This document shows, one piece after another, positions 40,866 to 50,049 of a stretch of DNA of 64,000 bases. Source of the stretch: JAENVU01 sp031362155 (GTDB lineage: Bacteria > Actinomycetota > Acidimicrobiia > IMCC26256 > JAENVU01). Location: NCBI GenBank assembly GCA_031362155.1, contig JANLRZ010000056.1, positions 1 through 64,000 on the forward strand. The letters run 5' to 3'. The notes beneath the pieces were generated by a model. That model was given only the letters and a program-made list of their open reading frames with translations. It was not told the DNA's origin and did no database searches. The position numbers were made by a program, and so were the translations under genes. Numbering within the stretch: position 1 is the stretch's first letter; the number at the start of each line of letters is the position of its first letter.

Positions 40866-42053
40866 CTAGACCCGCTCGATCAGGGTGCCAGTGCCCAATC
40901 CGCCCCCGCAACACATGGTCACGAGTCCGAAGGTGCCGTCGGTGCGTTCGAGCTCGTGCAGTGCGGTCGTGATGAGGCGAGCACCGGTAGCGCCTACGGG
41001 GTGGCCGATCGCGATGGCACCGCCATTGGGATTCACGCGGTTCATGTCGGGCTGCAGTTCGCGTTCCCAGGCCAGGACCACCGACGCGAACGCTTCGTTG
41101 ATCTCCACGGTGTCGATGTCGGCCATGGTCATGCCGGTCCGCTCGAGCAGCCGGCGGGTCGCGTCGATCGGTCCGGTGAGCATCAGCACTGGGTCGACCC
41201 CCACCAGGCATTGGTCCACAATCCGCGCCCGAGGGGTGAGCCCGAGTTCCGAGGCGCGAGCGGCCGTCATCAGGACGACTGCGGCGGCGCCGTCGCTGAT
41301 CTGGCTCGACGACCCCGCGGTGTGGACACCGTTCTCGCGGGCGACCGCCTTGAGTTTGGCGAGCGCCTCCAACGACGTCTCCCGGAGGCCCTCGTCGCGG
41401 TCGATGTGGTGCGTCGATCCGGAAGGCTTGCCGTCGGCGTCGAGATCCGGTGCGTCGATGCCGATGACCTCGCGCTCGAACCGACCTTCGGCCCATGCGG
41501 TCGCGGCGCGTTGCTGGGACTGCAACCCGAACGCGTCGCAATCGGCACGGGTGATGCCCCAGTTCTCGGCGATGCGCTCCGCGCCTTCGAACTGCGACGT
41601 CGGCTCGTAGATCGGGAAATAGGACCGCGGGAGCGGCCGATCGAGGTCCTTGCTCATCGTGGCGCCCAACGGGATCTTGCTCATCATCTCGATGCCGCAA
41701 CTCACCGCCGTGTCGATGGCGCCCCCCTTGATCAGCGCGACGGCGAGGTTCGTGGCCTGTTGCGAGGAACCGCATTGCGCGTCGACGGTGGTGGCCGCCA
41801 CCTCCATCGGCAAGCCGGCGGCGAGCCACGCGGTGCGGGCGATGTTGAACGTCTGCGGGCCGATCTGGCCGACGCAACCCCCGACGACCTGACCCACGGC
41901 GGCGGGATCGAGCCCGGACCGGTCGAGCGCGGCGACCTGGACCGCGCCGAGGAGGTCGGCCGGGTGCATCGTGGACAGACCACCGTTGCGCTTGCCGAGA
42001 GGTGAACGCACCGCGTCGACGATCACGACATCCGAATCGGCCAGGGCAGTCAT
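40866..42053 (-). CDS. Thiolase (acetyl-CoA acetyltransferase / 3-ketoacyl-CoA thiolase)
   Basis: A 395-residue thiolase. The nucleophilic cysteine lies in T-V-D-A-Q-C-G-S-S (Cys94), and the other catalytic elements are the G-H-P-V-G-A-T-G-A-R motif and the C-terminal C-C-G-G-G-L-G-T-G. It cleaves or forms beta-ketoacyl-CoAs. Actinobacterial FadA5/FadA6-like thiolases resemble it, so fatty-acid or sterol side-chain use is possible; the choice is not decidable here. An upstream spacer of about 90 bp separates it from the quinone oxidoreductase gene. Confidence 0.93.
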   Translation of the reverse strand: MTALADSDVVIVDAVRSPLGKRNGGLSTMHPADLLGAVQVAALDRSGLDPAAVGQVVGGCVGQIGPQTFNIARTAWLAAGLPMEVAATTVDAQCGSSQQATNLAVALIKGGAIDTAVSCGIEMMSKIPLGATMSKDLDRPLPRSYFPIYEPTSQFEGAERIAENWGITRADCDAFGLQSQQRAATAWAEGRFEREVIGIDAPDLDADGKPSGSTHHIDRDEGLRETSLEALAKLKAVARENGVHTAGSSSQISDGAAAVVLMTAARASELGLTPRARIVDQCLVGVDPVLMLTGPIDATRRLLERTGMTMADIDTVEINEAFASVVLAWERELQPDMNRVNPNGGAIAIGHPVGATGARLITTALHELERTDGTFGLVTMCCGGGLGTGTLIERV

Positions 42054-42142
42054 CTACGCCTCCGCAGGTAGTGGGTCGGGACCCGGATGGTAGTGCTGAG
42101 CCGGGTCCGGGGCGGCGGGAGGCCGAGCGTGACTCGCCCCAC

Positions 42143-43123
42143 TTACGAAGCGTCGAGGATGACCTTGCCAAAGTTGGTGTCGGCATCGAGCACGGCGTAC
42201 GCATCGGACGCGTCGGCCAGCGCGATGACCTGGTCGACGATCGGCGCGACGCGAGCGTCGGCGAGCAGTGGCACCACCTCGGCGACGAAGGCGTCGGTGG
42301 CCGCGGCCTTGTCGGTGATCGAACGCGGACGCAGCACGGTGCCGTGGATCTCGCCGCGCTTCTGCATGAGCCCGAGCAGCGGGACCGCGGGGTTCCCGCC
42401 GGCCAGGGTGCCGACGATGATGATGCGACCACCGGGCGCCAGGGCCGAGACGTCGGCGGCAACGTAGTCACCGCCGACGAGGTCGATCACGACATCGGGC
42501 GGGCCGCCGCGCTCGATGATCTCCCGGGCCAGGCCGAGCGGATCCAGCTCGCGAGGCACCAGGATTCCGTGGTCGAGTCCGAGGGCACGAGCATCGACGA
42601 GCTTGGAATCGGTCCGGGCAGTGCCGGTCACGGTGCACCCGAAGGCCTTGGCCAGCTGCACCACCGCGGTCCCGACCCCCGAACCGACGGCATGCACGAG
42701 GACGTGCTCGCCTGGTTGCAGGCGGCCGCGCGTGCGCATGGCGTCGTGGGCGGTGACGAACACTTCGGGCACGCCGCCCGCGGTCACCAGATCGAGCGAG
42801 TCGGGCACGGGTGCACAATGAACGGCCGGCACGACGACGTACTCCGCCTGCGCGCCGCCGCCGGTCACGCCGAATACCTTCGCGCCGATCTCGGGAATCG
42901 AGACTCCCTCGCCATGGGCATCGACCGTGCCGGCGAACTCGAGCCCGGGGATGTCAGCGGCAATGCCCGGTGGGGCTGGATAGAAGCCGGCCCGCTGGAG
43001 TAGATCGGCGCGGTTGAGGCCGGCACCGTGGACTCGGACCCGGACTTCGCCGGGTGCGGGTTCGGGCGTGGGTCGGTCCTCGATCGTGAGCGAACCGTCT
43101 CCGGGGCTGATGAGTGCACGCAT
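42143..43123 (-). CDS. Zinc-independent MDR quinone oxidoreductase
   Basis: A 326-residue member of the NAD(P)H:quinone reductase branch of the medium-chain dehydrogenase family. N-terminal G-L-N-R-A-D-L-L-Q-R-A-G-F-Y (no zinc-binding cysteines) and the coenzyme-binding G-S-G-V-G-T-A-V-V-Q-L-A-K are visible. It closely resembles PIG3-type oxidoreductases. The ATG at 43123 is chosen; the longer open frame upstream is non-family sequence. It is divergent from a small CPDC gene across 46 bp. Confidence 0.91.
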   Translation of the reverse strand: MRALISPGDGSLTIEDRPTPEPAPGEVRVRVHGAGLNRADLLQRAGFYPAPPGIAADIPGLEFAGTVDAHGEGVSIPEIGAKVFGVTGGGAQAEYVVVPAVHCAPVPDSLDLVTAGGVPEVFVTAHDAMRTRGRLQPGEHVLVHAVGSGVGTAVVQLAKAFGCTVTGTARTDSKLVDARALGLDHGILVPRELDPLGLAREIIERGGPPDVVIDLVGGDYVAADVSALAPGGRIIIVGTLAGGNPAVPLLGLMQKRGEIHGTVLRPRSITDKAAATDAFVAEVVPLLADARVAPIVDQVIALADASDAYAVLDADTNFGKVILDAS

Positions 43124-43169
43124 CCGGCGGACCGTAGTCGTCGCCGTCGACGGCATGTAGGTTGCGTCC

Positions 43170-43520
43170 GTGGCCGACCTGACCATCGTTGATGACGAGG
43201 GTGCCAGCGTGGAGTTCGACGCCGTCGAAGCCGAGACGCTGATGAATCTCACCGATCAGCTCGAGGACGCGACCACGTCGGCCTGCCCCGATTGCCGCAG
43301 CCGAGTCGTGTCGGTGGTGGCCTTGGCCGACCTCCTCGAGGCATCGCCGCCGCATCCGAGGACCGGTGATCTGCTCGAGCTCGCCGACGACGCGCCAACC
43401 CTGCACGTGTACGTGGTCGACCGGGTAGCGCTGTGCGGCCACACTCGCTGGCGCGACCCCGGCCACGAAGAATGGACCGACGCGGTCATGCCCCCCGGAG
43501 TGATCCGCCGCCGTCCGTAA
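43170..43520 (+). CDS. Small conserved-type hypothetical with CPDC motif
   Basis: A 116-residue soluble protein with a GTG start. The motif S-A-C-P-D-C-R-S-R-V near residue 38 and the later C-G-H pair could bind zinc. The N-terminus D-L-T-I-V-D-D-E-G and a helix D-A-V-E-A-E-T-L-M-N-L-T-D-Q-L-E precede it. No family I can name. It converges with the acyltransferase 9 bp downstream. Confidence 0.7.
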   Translation: MADLTIVDDEGASVEFDAVEAETLMNLTDQLEDATTSACPDCRSRVVSVVALADLLEASPPHPRTGDLLELADDAPTLHVYVVDRVALCGHTRWRDPGHEEWTDAVMPPGVIRRRP

Positions 43521-43529
43521 ATCGGTGGG

Positions 43530-44936
43530 TCAGGCGAGGGCGGCGAGTTCGGCGAACGACTCGCGGAGCAGGTCGAGCAAGCGATCGGGATCGATGACGG
43601 CGGCCGGGTCGGAGTTGATCCCGAGATGCAATTCACCGCAGTAGGACATCATCGTCACGTTGAGCGGTACCCCGGCACGCGGCCCGAATGGATAGCTCGC
43701 CTCGATCCGGCCGCCGCCGAGGAACAAGTCGATGGGGCTGCCGCGCAGGTTCGACGTGGCGAAATCGATGGTCCGGGTCTGGGCGCGGAACAGGGTGACC
43801 AGCATCGCGGTCGGGACGCCGGCCGCGGCTGCGGCCAGGAGGTCGGCGGCGTCGAGTGCGGGCTCGGCCCGGATCGTGTGCAACGAGTGCTGTACCGCCG
43901 CCAGATGCTCGGCGGCGCCGACGGCCGGGGTCGGGACCAGGACCCGGGTGGGTGCGAACCGGTTCGCGGTGGCGTCGCCCTGGTCTCGGGTGCTCACCGG
44001 CATGGCCATGCGGAGCGCCTCGGGATCTTCACCGAACTCCCGGTGGAACGACGCCAACGCACGGGCTACGCCGGTGACGAAGACATCGTTGACGCTCGCG
44101 CCGTGCTCCTTCGCAGCCCGGTGGAGGGGGTCGAACTCGATCCCCATCGAGTCGTACCGACGGGCCAACGACCGAGTGGCGAACAGCCGGGACCGACCGC
44201 GTTCGGTGACGAGAACCTGGCGGCGCAAGGAACGCACGAACTCGATCGCGTCGCGGGTGGCGCCCGGAAGTTCGGTCGGCCGGGCTGCGGTCGTGATGGT
44301 GGAGCCGAGCACATGGCGGGCCAGGTCCAGTGTGCGACGGCTGCGGTGGGCGATCGCGTCGCGGATCACATCGACGGGACCGTCACGATCGATGGGATCA
44401 TCGATCGCCACTTCGCGTTCGCGCTGGCCGATGTCGTCGATCAACGACTGCACCTCGGTCTCCGATGCCGGCTCGCGTTCGAGGTCGACGAGGCTCAGCG
44501 ACAGTCGCATCGCACCGACGCCGTCGGTGATCGCGTGATGCAGGCGTTGGATGAGCGCAGCGCGATCGCCGTCGAGACCCTCCACCAGGGTGAACTCCCA
44601 CAGCGGGCGGGATCGGTCGAGCGGCGGCGCGGTCACCGACGCCGCGAGATCCAGCAACCCGCGCGTGGTTCCGGGAGACGGGATCGCGATCCGGCGCAGG
44701 TGATAGTCAGGCTCGAAAGTCGGATCGGTGCGCCACTCGGGCGGCGCCACGCGCAGTGGCGGTGAGATGACCCGTTCGCCGAGTCTCGGGATCGCGACGA
44801 GCGCGCGCTGGATGGTGGCGTGCATGCGGTCGTCGGCGGGGGCGCGATCGAGGATCGTCACATTGGCGAAGTCGGACCGGAGGGCCGGGTCCTTCTCGAC
44901 CGCCCACATGATTGCTTCGCTCGGCGACATTCGCAT
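43530..44936 (-). CDS. Wax ester synthase / diacylglycerol acyltransferase (WS/DGAT)
   Basis: A 468-residue acyltransferase of the WS/DGAT family, which makes wax esters or triacylglycerol from acyl-CoA. The catalytic motif R-L-H-H-A-I-T-D-G-V is at residues ~131-140. The typical opening M-S-P-S-E-A-I-M-W lies at residues 3-11, D-R-S-R-P-L-W-E is near 107, and the conserved S-N-L-R-G-S-P near the C-terminus is also present. The ATG at 44936 (or 44930) fits; the large upstream extension is spurious. It lies 52 bp from the PAP2 gene, and the two together suggest neutral-lipid synthesis (phosphatidate to diacylglycerol to triacylglycerol); that is inference. Confidence 0.9.
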   Translation of the reverse strand: MRMSPSEAIMWAVEKDPALRSDFANVTILDRAPADDRMHATIQRALVAIPRLGERVISPPLRVAPPEWRTDPTFEPDYHLRRIAIPSPGTTRGLLDLAASVTAPPLDRSRPLWEFTLVEGLDGDRAALIQRLHHAITDGVGAMRLSLSLVDLEREPASETEVQSLIDDIGQREREVAIDDPIDRDGPVDVIRDAIAHRSRRTLDLARHVLGSTITTAARPTELPGATRDAIEFVRSLRRQVLVTERGRSRLFATRSLARRYDSMGIEFDPLHRAAKEHGASVNDVFVTGVARALASFHREFGEDPEALRMAMPVSTRDQGDATANRFAPTRVLVPTPAVGAAEHLAAVQHSLHTIRAEPALDAADLLAAAAAGVPTAMLVTLFRAQTRTIDFATSNLRGSPIDLFLGGGRIEASYPFGPRAGVPLNVTMMSYCGELHLGINSDPAAVIDPDRLLDLLRESFAELAALA

Positions 44937-44988
44937 CGGGCCACCTGCTCCGTAGGGGCCGACGCAACGGCGCGCCGGTGCCGACAGC

Positions 44989-45516
44989 CTATTTCGTCGG
45001 TTCGCCGACCCAGCGGCTGAGTACCCGTCCGAGGACGAGGCCGAGCGCCGCCCCACCGACAACATCCGATGCGTGGTGCATGCGCACGTAGACCCGACTC
45101 CCGGCGACGAGCCCGGCGAGCACCCACCACGGGCCGCGGCGCCCGGGTTTGGCCAACAAGCTGACGGCCGTGAACGCGGCCGTGGCATGGCCGGAGGGGA
45201 ATGACGAGGTGATGGGTCGGCGCATGCCGTACGGCAGCCGGCCTTCGTCGGTGTCGGGCGCGGGGCGGCTGCGCTTGAACATGGCCTTGATCGGGCCGTT
45301 GGTGAGTGCCGACTCGAAGCCCATGCTTGCTCCGTAGCGCAGTGCGTACCGGTAATCGCCGGTACGAATCGAACGCGCGACGCCGATGGCAAACCACAGG
45401 ATGCTGTGGTCGGCCGCGGTCGACAGCGAGTAGAACACCCGGTCGAGGAGCGGGGAGCGTATGGCTTCGACCGCGGCGTCGACCCGCTGATCGAACTGAT
45501 CGACGGCCGGGTGCAC
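44989..45516 (-). CDS. PAP2-superfamily phosphatase
   Basis: A 175-residue membrane phosphatase of the PAP2 family, probably acting on phosphatidate or undecaprenyl/lipid phosphates. The three motifs are present: K-A-M-F-K-R-S-R-P, then F-P-S-G-H-A, then S-R-V-Y-V-R-M-H-H-A-S-D. Three or four hydrophobic helices are visible. The GTG start at 45516 shares its G with the TAG stop of the upstream nuclease gene (TAGTG), suggesting tight translational coupling. Confidence 0.88.
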   Translation of the reverse strand: MHPAVDQFDQRVDAAVEAIRSPLLDRVFYSLSTAADHSILWFAIGVARSIRTGDYRYALRYGASMGFESALTNGPIKAMFKRSRPAPDTDEGRLPYGMRRPITSSFPSGHATAAFTAVSLLAKPGRRGPWWVLAGLVAGSRVYVRMHHASDVVGGAALGLVLGRVLSRWVGEPTK

Positions 45517-46361
45517 TAGGCCGAGGTCGTGGCCAACGGCAGGGTGGATTCGATCATCTGGCCCGGACCGAGCAGCTCCGCCGCCTGGAGTGGGTCGCCG
45601 CCGTAGGCCGGGCAGTACGGCTTGTAGGCACACCAGTTGCAGAGCGGACCGGTGCTGGGCCGAAAGTCGTCCCGTTCGCACGCTCGACCGATCGCCGACC
45701 ACAACGCATCGGTCTTGCGCATGACGCCGGTGATCGACTGCTCGGACGGGCTGGTGATGATCGCTTCCGGCTTCGACAGGTACAGGAGCTGCACCTTGAC
45801 CGGCCGCTTCCCCAGAACGTGTTCGACCATCGCCGCGTACATGTGCACCCCGGCGAGTCGTTTGATCTCGTATTTCTCGCCGGGCACGGAACCGGTCTTG
45901 TAGTCGGTGATCACGAGTTCACCGTCTGCGTCGAGCTCGAGCCGGTCGATGATGCCGCGCAACTGCACCGTGCCGATCGTGGCCGCGAGGCGCAGTTCGA
46001 GGCCGATCGGCACGATCGTGGTCGGGTCTTCGAGTTCGAAGTACTTGTGGACCAGCACCTCGGCGTCGGCATGGAACCGATCCCACTCGTCGTCGGTGAG
46101 TTCGAGTTCCGCGAAGTCGGGGTGGAGGGCGAGTTCGGTACGGGCGCGTCCCAAGTCGGTCAACGCGTTGGGCACGGTGCGGGCCGGAGCGTCTCGCAGC
46201 ATCAGCAGTTCGAGGGCCCGGTGGACGAGCGTGCCCTTACTGGCGGCCGCCGACGGTGGTTGAGGAAGCCGGTCGAGGTAGGAGAAGCGGAACGCGAGCG
46301 GGCAATCCTTGAACGCCGAGAACGACGACGGTGACAGGCCTCGCGGCTTCCCTACTCCCAT
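45516..46361 (-). CDS. RecB-family PD-(D/E)XK exonuclease with Fe-S cysteines
   Basis: A 281-residue nuclease of the RecB/PDDEXK_1 type. It shows the N-terminal S-F-S-A-F-K-D-C-P-L-A-F, then G-T-L-V-H-R-A-L-E, the active-site R-G-I-I-D-R-L-E and I-T-D-Y-K-T-G. A C-terminal C-N-W-C-A-Y-K-P-Y-C-P, with the first cysteine upstream, fits a 4Fe-4S cluster as in AddB- and Cas4-like nucleases. The ATG at 46361 is used. It may act in DNA end processing. There are no helicase, Cas or other system genes next to it. Confidence 0.9.
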   Translation of the reverse strand: MGVGKPRGLSPSSFSAFKDCPLAFRFSYLDRLPQPPSAAASKGTLVHRALELLMLRDAPARTVPNALTDLGRARTELALHPDFAELELTDDEWDRFHADAEVLVHKYFELEDPTTIVPIGLELRLAATIGTVQLRGIIDRLELDADGELVITDYKTGSVPGEKYEIKRLAGVHMYAAMVEHVLGKRPVKVQLLYLSKPEAIITSPSEQSITGVMRKTDALWSAIGRACERDDFRPSTGPLCNWCAYKPYCPAYGGDPLQAAELLGPGQMIESTLPLATTSA

Positions 46362-46467
46362 GCCGTCAGGGTACCGGGGAGGTGTGACCACCGCCGGGAC
46401 CACCGCCGGATCACCACCCGGTGGTGAAGCGGGGTCGCTATTCTCCGGGCGGTCTGGAGGAGGACGT

Positions 46468-47502
46468 ATGAAGGTCGATGGTGGGATCGGTTCGATCTCG
46501 GCGAGTGGGGCGAAGGGTCTGGCGGGGATCGCGTCGGCGGCCAAAGCCCAGGAGGACCTGGGTTACGACGGGATCTGGTCGGCCGAGACGAGTCACGATC
46601 CCTTCTATCCGCTGCTCATCGCCGCCGAACACACCGAACGGATCGAGTTGGGCACCGGTATCGCGGTGGCGTTTGCCCGCAGCCCGATGACGCTCGCCAA
46701 CACCGCGTGGGACCTGCAGGGGTACTCGGGCGGGCGGTTCATCCTCGGGCTCGGCAGTCAGATCAAGCCGCACATCGAGAAGCGGTTCTCGATGCCGTGG
46801 TCGTCGCCCGCCGCCCGCATGCGTGAACTCGTGCTCGCGATGCGAGCGATCTGGGCCAACTGGCAGGACGGCACGCCGCTGAAGTTCGAAGGCGAGTTCT
46901 ATCGCCACACACTGATGACGCCGTTCTTCAACCCGGGCCCGATCGAGGCCGGGCCACCGAAGGTGTTCCTCGCCGCCGTCGGCGAGAAGATGACCGAGAC
47001 CGCGGGGGAAGTATGCGACGGCATCATCCTGCACGGGTTCACCACCGAGCGGTACGTGCGCGAGGTCACCATTCCCGCGCTCGAGCGGGGGTGGGAGAAG
47101 GCGGGGAAGACCCGGGCCGACTTCCAGCTCTCGGGGCCACTGTTCGTCGTGACCGGCACCACTGACGAGCAGATGGACAAGGCCCGCGCCGGGACGAAAC
47201 AGCAGATCGCGTTCTACGGCTCGACGCCCGCGTACCGCGGCGTGCTCGAACTCCACGGTTGGGGCGACCTCCAGACCGACCTCAACGCGTTGTCCAAGCA
47301 GGGCAAGTGGGTCGAGATGGGCGAACTCATCGACGACGAGATTCTCGAGACGTTTGCCGTGGTTGGTGCACCGGAGTCGATTGCCGCGGAGCTCTCGGCG
47401 CGCTACGGCGACATCGTCGACCGACTGTCGTTCTACGCGCCCTACGAGGCCGATCGTGAGCGCTGGGCCGCGGTGATCGAAGGTTTGCGCACCGCGAGCT
47501 AA
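46468..47502 (+). CDS. LLM-class F420-dependent oxidoreductase
   Basis: A 344-residue luciferase-like TIM-barrel oxidoreductase. The M-K-V-D-G-G-I-G-S start and the segments Y-D-G-I-W-S-A-E-T-S-H-D-P-F, I-E-L-G-T-G-I-A-V-A-F-A-R-S-P and F-I-L-G-L-G-S-Q-I-K-P-H-I are characteristic of actinobacterial F420-type members. The substrate is unknown. The ATG at 46468 is preceded by GGAGGAGG, a strong ribosome-binding site. It is divergent from the nuclease gene across ~106 bp. Confidence 0.9.
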   Translation: MKVDGGIGSISASGAKGLAGIASAAKAQEDLGYDGIWSAETSHDPFYPLLIAAEHTERIELGTGIAVAFARSPMTLANTAWDLQGYSGGRFILGLGSQIKPHIEKRFSMPWSSPAARMRELVLAMRAIWANWQDGTPLKFEGEFYRHTLMTPFFNPGPIEAGPPKVFLAAVGEKMTETAGEVCDGIILHGFTTERYVREVTIPALERGWEKAGKTRADFQLSGPLFVVTGTTDEQMDKARAGTKQQIAFYGSTPAYRGVLELHGWGDLQTDLNALSKQGKWVEMGELIDDEILETFAVVGAPESIAAELSARYGDIVDRLSFYAPYEADRERWAAVIEGLRTAS

Positions 47503-47563
47503 CTCGCTGAGGTTCTCAGACCGAAGCGTTCGACGCCATCTCGGGATAGCCGGGCGCGTGGGC

Positions 47564-48928
47564 TCAGTCCGAGAGCCGGTCCAGGGCAGCCCGCGCTCTC
47601 GGCGCCCACTCGAGGTCGTAGTGGGGGCGGACTCGCAACGCGTCGGTGAGCAGCCGCCGCGCCCGGTCGTCATGACCGGCCCGGGCTTCGATGAGCCCGC
47701 CCTGGGCCTGCAAGACGGGGTCGGCCGTCCCGAACCGGAGAGCGGCCCGAGAGTGGCGCACGGCGGCCGCGAGGTGGCCGGTGCGGTACTCGGCCCACGC
47801 GAGGATGCCAGAGGAATGGATGTCCTGACGTGCGGCGAAGTCGGCGCGGGCGGCGGCCAGCGCGGTCGTGGGTTCGGTGTCGGAGAAGAACGATGCGAGG
47901 TGGCGTCGCTCCGCCGGGAACCGTCCAAGTTGTTCGTGGCCGATTCGAAGTCCGTTCGCGACCTCCTCGCGCGCGGCATCGGCGTTTCCGAGGGCTCGCT
48001 CGACCTTCGCCAAGTCACCGTGAAGATCCGCGGCCGGGGTCAGAGTCACCAACGTCTGGTAGCGGCGCTGGGCATCTGACCACCGACCTTGCTCGACGCG
48101 AACGCGGGCGAGGAGTTCGAGGCTGGGTAGGTGTCGTGGCGCAATCCGCAGGCCCGAGGTGAGGTGCCTGCTCGCATCATCAAATCGCCCGGCTTGGAGT
48201 TCGTAGTTCGCGAGTTGAAACCAGTAGAAGGCGGCGTCGGCCGGCCGCTGGTCGAGGTCACCGACCGCGATGAGAGCGCGGCGGGCGGCGTCGACGGCCG
48301 TCGACGCGTCGCCGTCGAGCTGCGCGACCCGGGCGACGCGGCTTTCGACGCTGCCCGAACCCGGCAGTCTCGCGGCGAGTTCGCCGTAGGTTGCACGCGC
48401 GGCCCGGTACTGGCCGAGTTCGAACTGGGCGTCGCCGAGGCTGACGCGAGCAGGGATGGACGCAGGATCGCGGTCGAGGACTTGCCGAGCCAGTGATGCG
48501 GTCGTCGCGAACTCGTGTTGCGCCGCGAGCGAACTGGCCAGACCGAGCACGGACTGGGCGTCGCGCGGGCTCTGCGCGACTGCGGTGCGGAACTGTTGCT
48601 CCGCCACCTCGTACCCGGTGAGGTCGCCCGTCTCCGCGGCTTGGGCCATGAGTGATCGCGCGTAGAAGCGCCGGGAGGGCAGGTCGACCGGGTCCGCAGC
48701 CACCCGCTGGGCCCAGAACCCGACGGTGGTGGCGATCGCTGCCGTACCGGTGGATGCCGAACGCATGACGACCGGATCGGGGAGCGGCGCATCGACCCGT
48801 TCGGGCGATCCGGGTCGCGCGGCCGCGATTCCTACTGCCGCGGTGGCCACGATGAGAACGGCGATGAGCGCGGCACGAGTCACCGTCGGGAAGTGTCGGC
48901 GCGGGGCGAGCGCAGGCTGGGCGATCAT
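47564..48928 (-). CDS. Membrane-anchored TPR-repeat protein
   Basis: A 454-residue protein. A basic N-terminus precedes one transmembrane segment (~residues 20-40, A-L-I-A-V-L-I-V-A-T-A-A-V-G-I-A-A-A). The rest is helical with multiple tetratricopeptide-like repeats, such as Y-R-A-A-R-A-T-Y-G-E-L and H-L-A-A-A-V-R-H-S-R-A-A-L-R-F-G. It is presumably exported as a scaffold. It lies downstream of the DUF4331 gene on the same strand, separated by a homopolymer hairpin. The partner is unknown. Confidence 0.85.
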   Translation of the reverse strand: MIAQPALAPRRHFPTVTRAALIAVLIVATAAVGIAAARPGSPERVDAPLPDPVVMRSASTGTAAIATTVGFWAQRVAADPVDLPSRRFYARSLMAQAAETGDLTGYEVAEQQFRTAVAQSPRDAQSVLGLASSLAAQHEFATTASLARQVLDRDPASIPARVSLGDAQFELGQYRAARATYGELAARLPGSGSVESRVARVAQLDGDASTAVDAARRALIAVGDLDQRPADAAFYWFQLANYELQAGRFDDASRHLTSGLRIAPRHLPSLELLARVRVEQGRWSDAQRRYQTLVTLTPAADLHGDLAKVERALGNADAAREEVANGLRIGHEQLGRFPAERRHLASFFSDTEPTTALAAARADFAARQDIHSSGILAWAEYRTGHLAAAVRHSRAALRFGTADPVLQAQGGLIEARAGHDDRARRLLTDALRVRPHYDLEWAPRARAALDRLSD

Positions 48929-48947
48929 GGCTTCCTCTCCGAGTGGC

Positions 48948-48981
48948 GGGGGGGGGGGGGGGGGCGGCCCCCCCCCCCCCC
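48948..48981. repeat. Homopolymer G17-CGG-C14 inverted repeat
   Basis: Seventeen Gs (48948-48964), then CGG, then fourteen Cs (48968-48981), lie between the DUF4331 and TPR genes. The run can fold into a G-C hairpin or a G-quadruplex. It could change length by slippage, act as a strong terminator or attenuator, or be an assembly artefact. It is unlike anything else in the window. Confidence 0.8.
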
Positions 48982-48994
48982 GACGTGGTGCGGG

Positions 48995-50038
48995 TCAGTT
49001 CTTCGGTGCGAGGAACGGGAAGCTCGGCGTGAAGGCCGAGTCGTTCCCGACGCAGTCGGAGGTGAGGACGGCTCCGACTCCCAGGCCGCCGGTGACGATG
49101 TTCAACTCGGTGTCGATCACGTCGTCGGTCAGCTTCCGGCCGTTGAGGTCCGCGAAGCCGGCGTTCGATGACGTGTCGACGGTGAGCACATCGGGCAGGA
49201 GCAGCTCTGCGATGCTGGTCGCCTGGGCGTCGTTGTATCCCGTGCCGTCGAGCCCGCTGAGCGCCTTGAGCTTGGCGACCACCGTCGGAAGCCACCGGGA
49301 TCGGTCGCTCTGGGGCTTGGTCTGATTGAACTCGTCCTTCCCGGTGGCGGGAATGAACACGGTGTTGATTGCGGGCCGAGCCATCCGGTCGACCGTCTCA
49401 CCGTCGAGTCGCGTACGACCCCAGACGCCGATGGCATTCCCCCCGAGCGACCGGCTCGGGACCTCGACCGCGATCGCGTTCGTGTTCAGTCCCTTGAAGA
49501 AGTTCGTCGCATTGGCGTCACAGAACGTTCGACTCCCGCCTTCACCGACGACCTGGTCCTTGAACGCTTGCAGGTCGAAGAAGAATGGGTCGTCGGCGAG
49601 GCCGGCCCACGCGACGGCCGGTTCCGACTTCCTCAACGACAGCACCTGGTCGGTGTCGCCGCTGACCTTGTACTTCCTTGCGACGTCGAACTCGACCTCG
49701 ACCGACTGGCTTCCGGTCTTCGAGGGTTTGCCGAAGGTGAAGTCGATGTAGCCGTTCGACCGGGCGTCACCGTCGTTGTCGACAACGAACTGGTACTTGG
49801 CATCAGGATGGAACGTCGTGCCGTTCTGGGTGCCCGCGAGTGGATTCACCGTCATGATGAGCACGGTGTTGGCAGGGTTGGTGGGTGATCGGAACGCGTA
49901 GACGTCGTTGATGTCGGTGCGACCGTCGGTCTTGACCGCCGGTGCATCGAGGTGGTCGGCGGCGTATGCACTGGTGCCGACGCCGACCGAGGTGGCAGCG
50001 AGCGTTACCACGCCCACTGCCATGGAGAACTTGCGCAT
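48995..50038 (-). CDS. Secreted DUF4331 protein
   Basis: A 347-residue exported protein. The signal peptide spans ~residues 1-26 and ends at S-A-Y-A-A. The DUF4331 features A-D-H-L-D-A-P, D-I-N-D-V-Y-A-F-R-S-P, and later G-V-W-G-R-T-R are visible, with further conserved beta-strand segments. The function of the family is unknown; it is extracytoplasmic. The start ATG at 50038 follows GGGAGG, and a perfect inverted repeat lies directly upstream. The TPR gene follows after a 66-bp homopolymer-containing gap. Confidence 0.9.
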   Translation of the reverse strand: MRKFSMAVGVVTLAATSVGVGTSAYAADHLDAPAVKTDGRTDINDVYAFRSPTNPANTVLIMTVNPLAGTQNGTTFHPDAKYQFVVDNDGDARSNGYIDFTFGKPSKTGSQSVEVEFDVARKYKVSGDTDQVLSLRKSEPAVAWAGLADDPFFFDLQAFKDQVVGEGGSRTFCDANATNFFKGLNTNAIAVEVPSRSLGGNAIGVWGRTRLDGETVDRMARPAINTVFIPATGKDEFNQTKPQSDRSRWLPTVVAKLKALSGLDGTGYNDAQATSIAELLLPDVLTVDTSSNAGFADLNGRKLTDDVIDTELNIVTGGLGVGAVLTSDCVGNDSAFTPSFPFLAPKN

Positions 50039-50049
50039 GAGGAACCTCC

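Noticed and set aside
45516..46361. Cas4 of a CRISPR system
   Set aside because: The nuclease has Cas4-like Fe-S cysteines but no repeat array, cas1, cas2 or effector gene is anywhere in the window.
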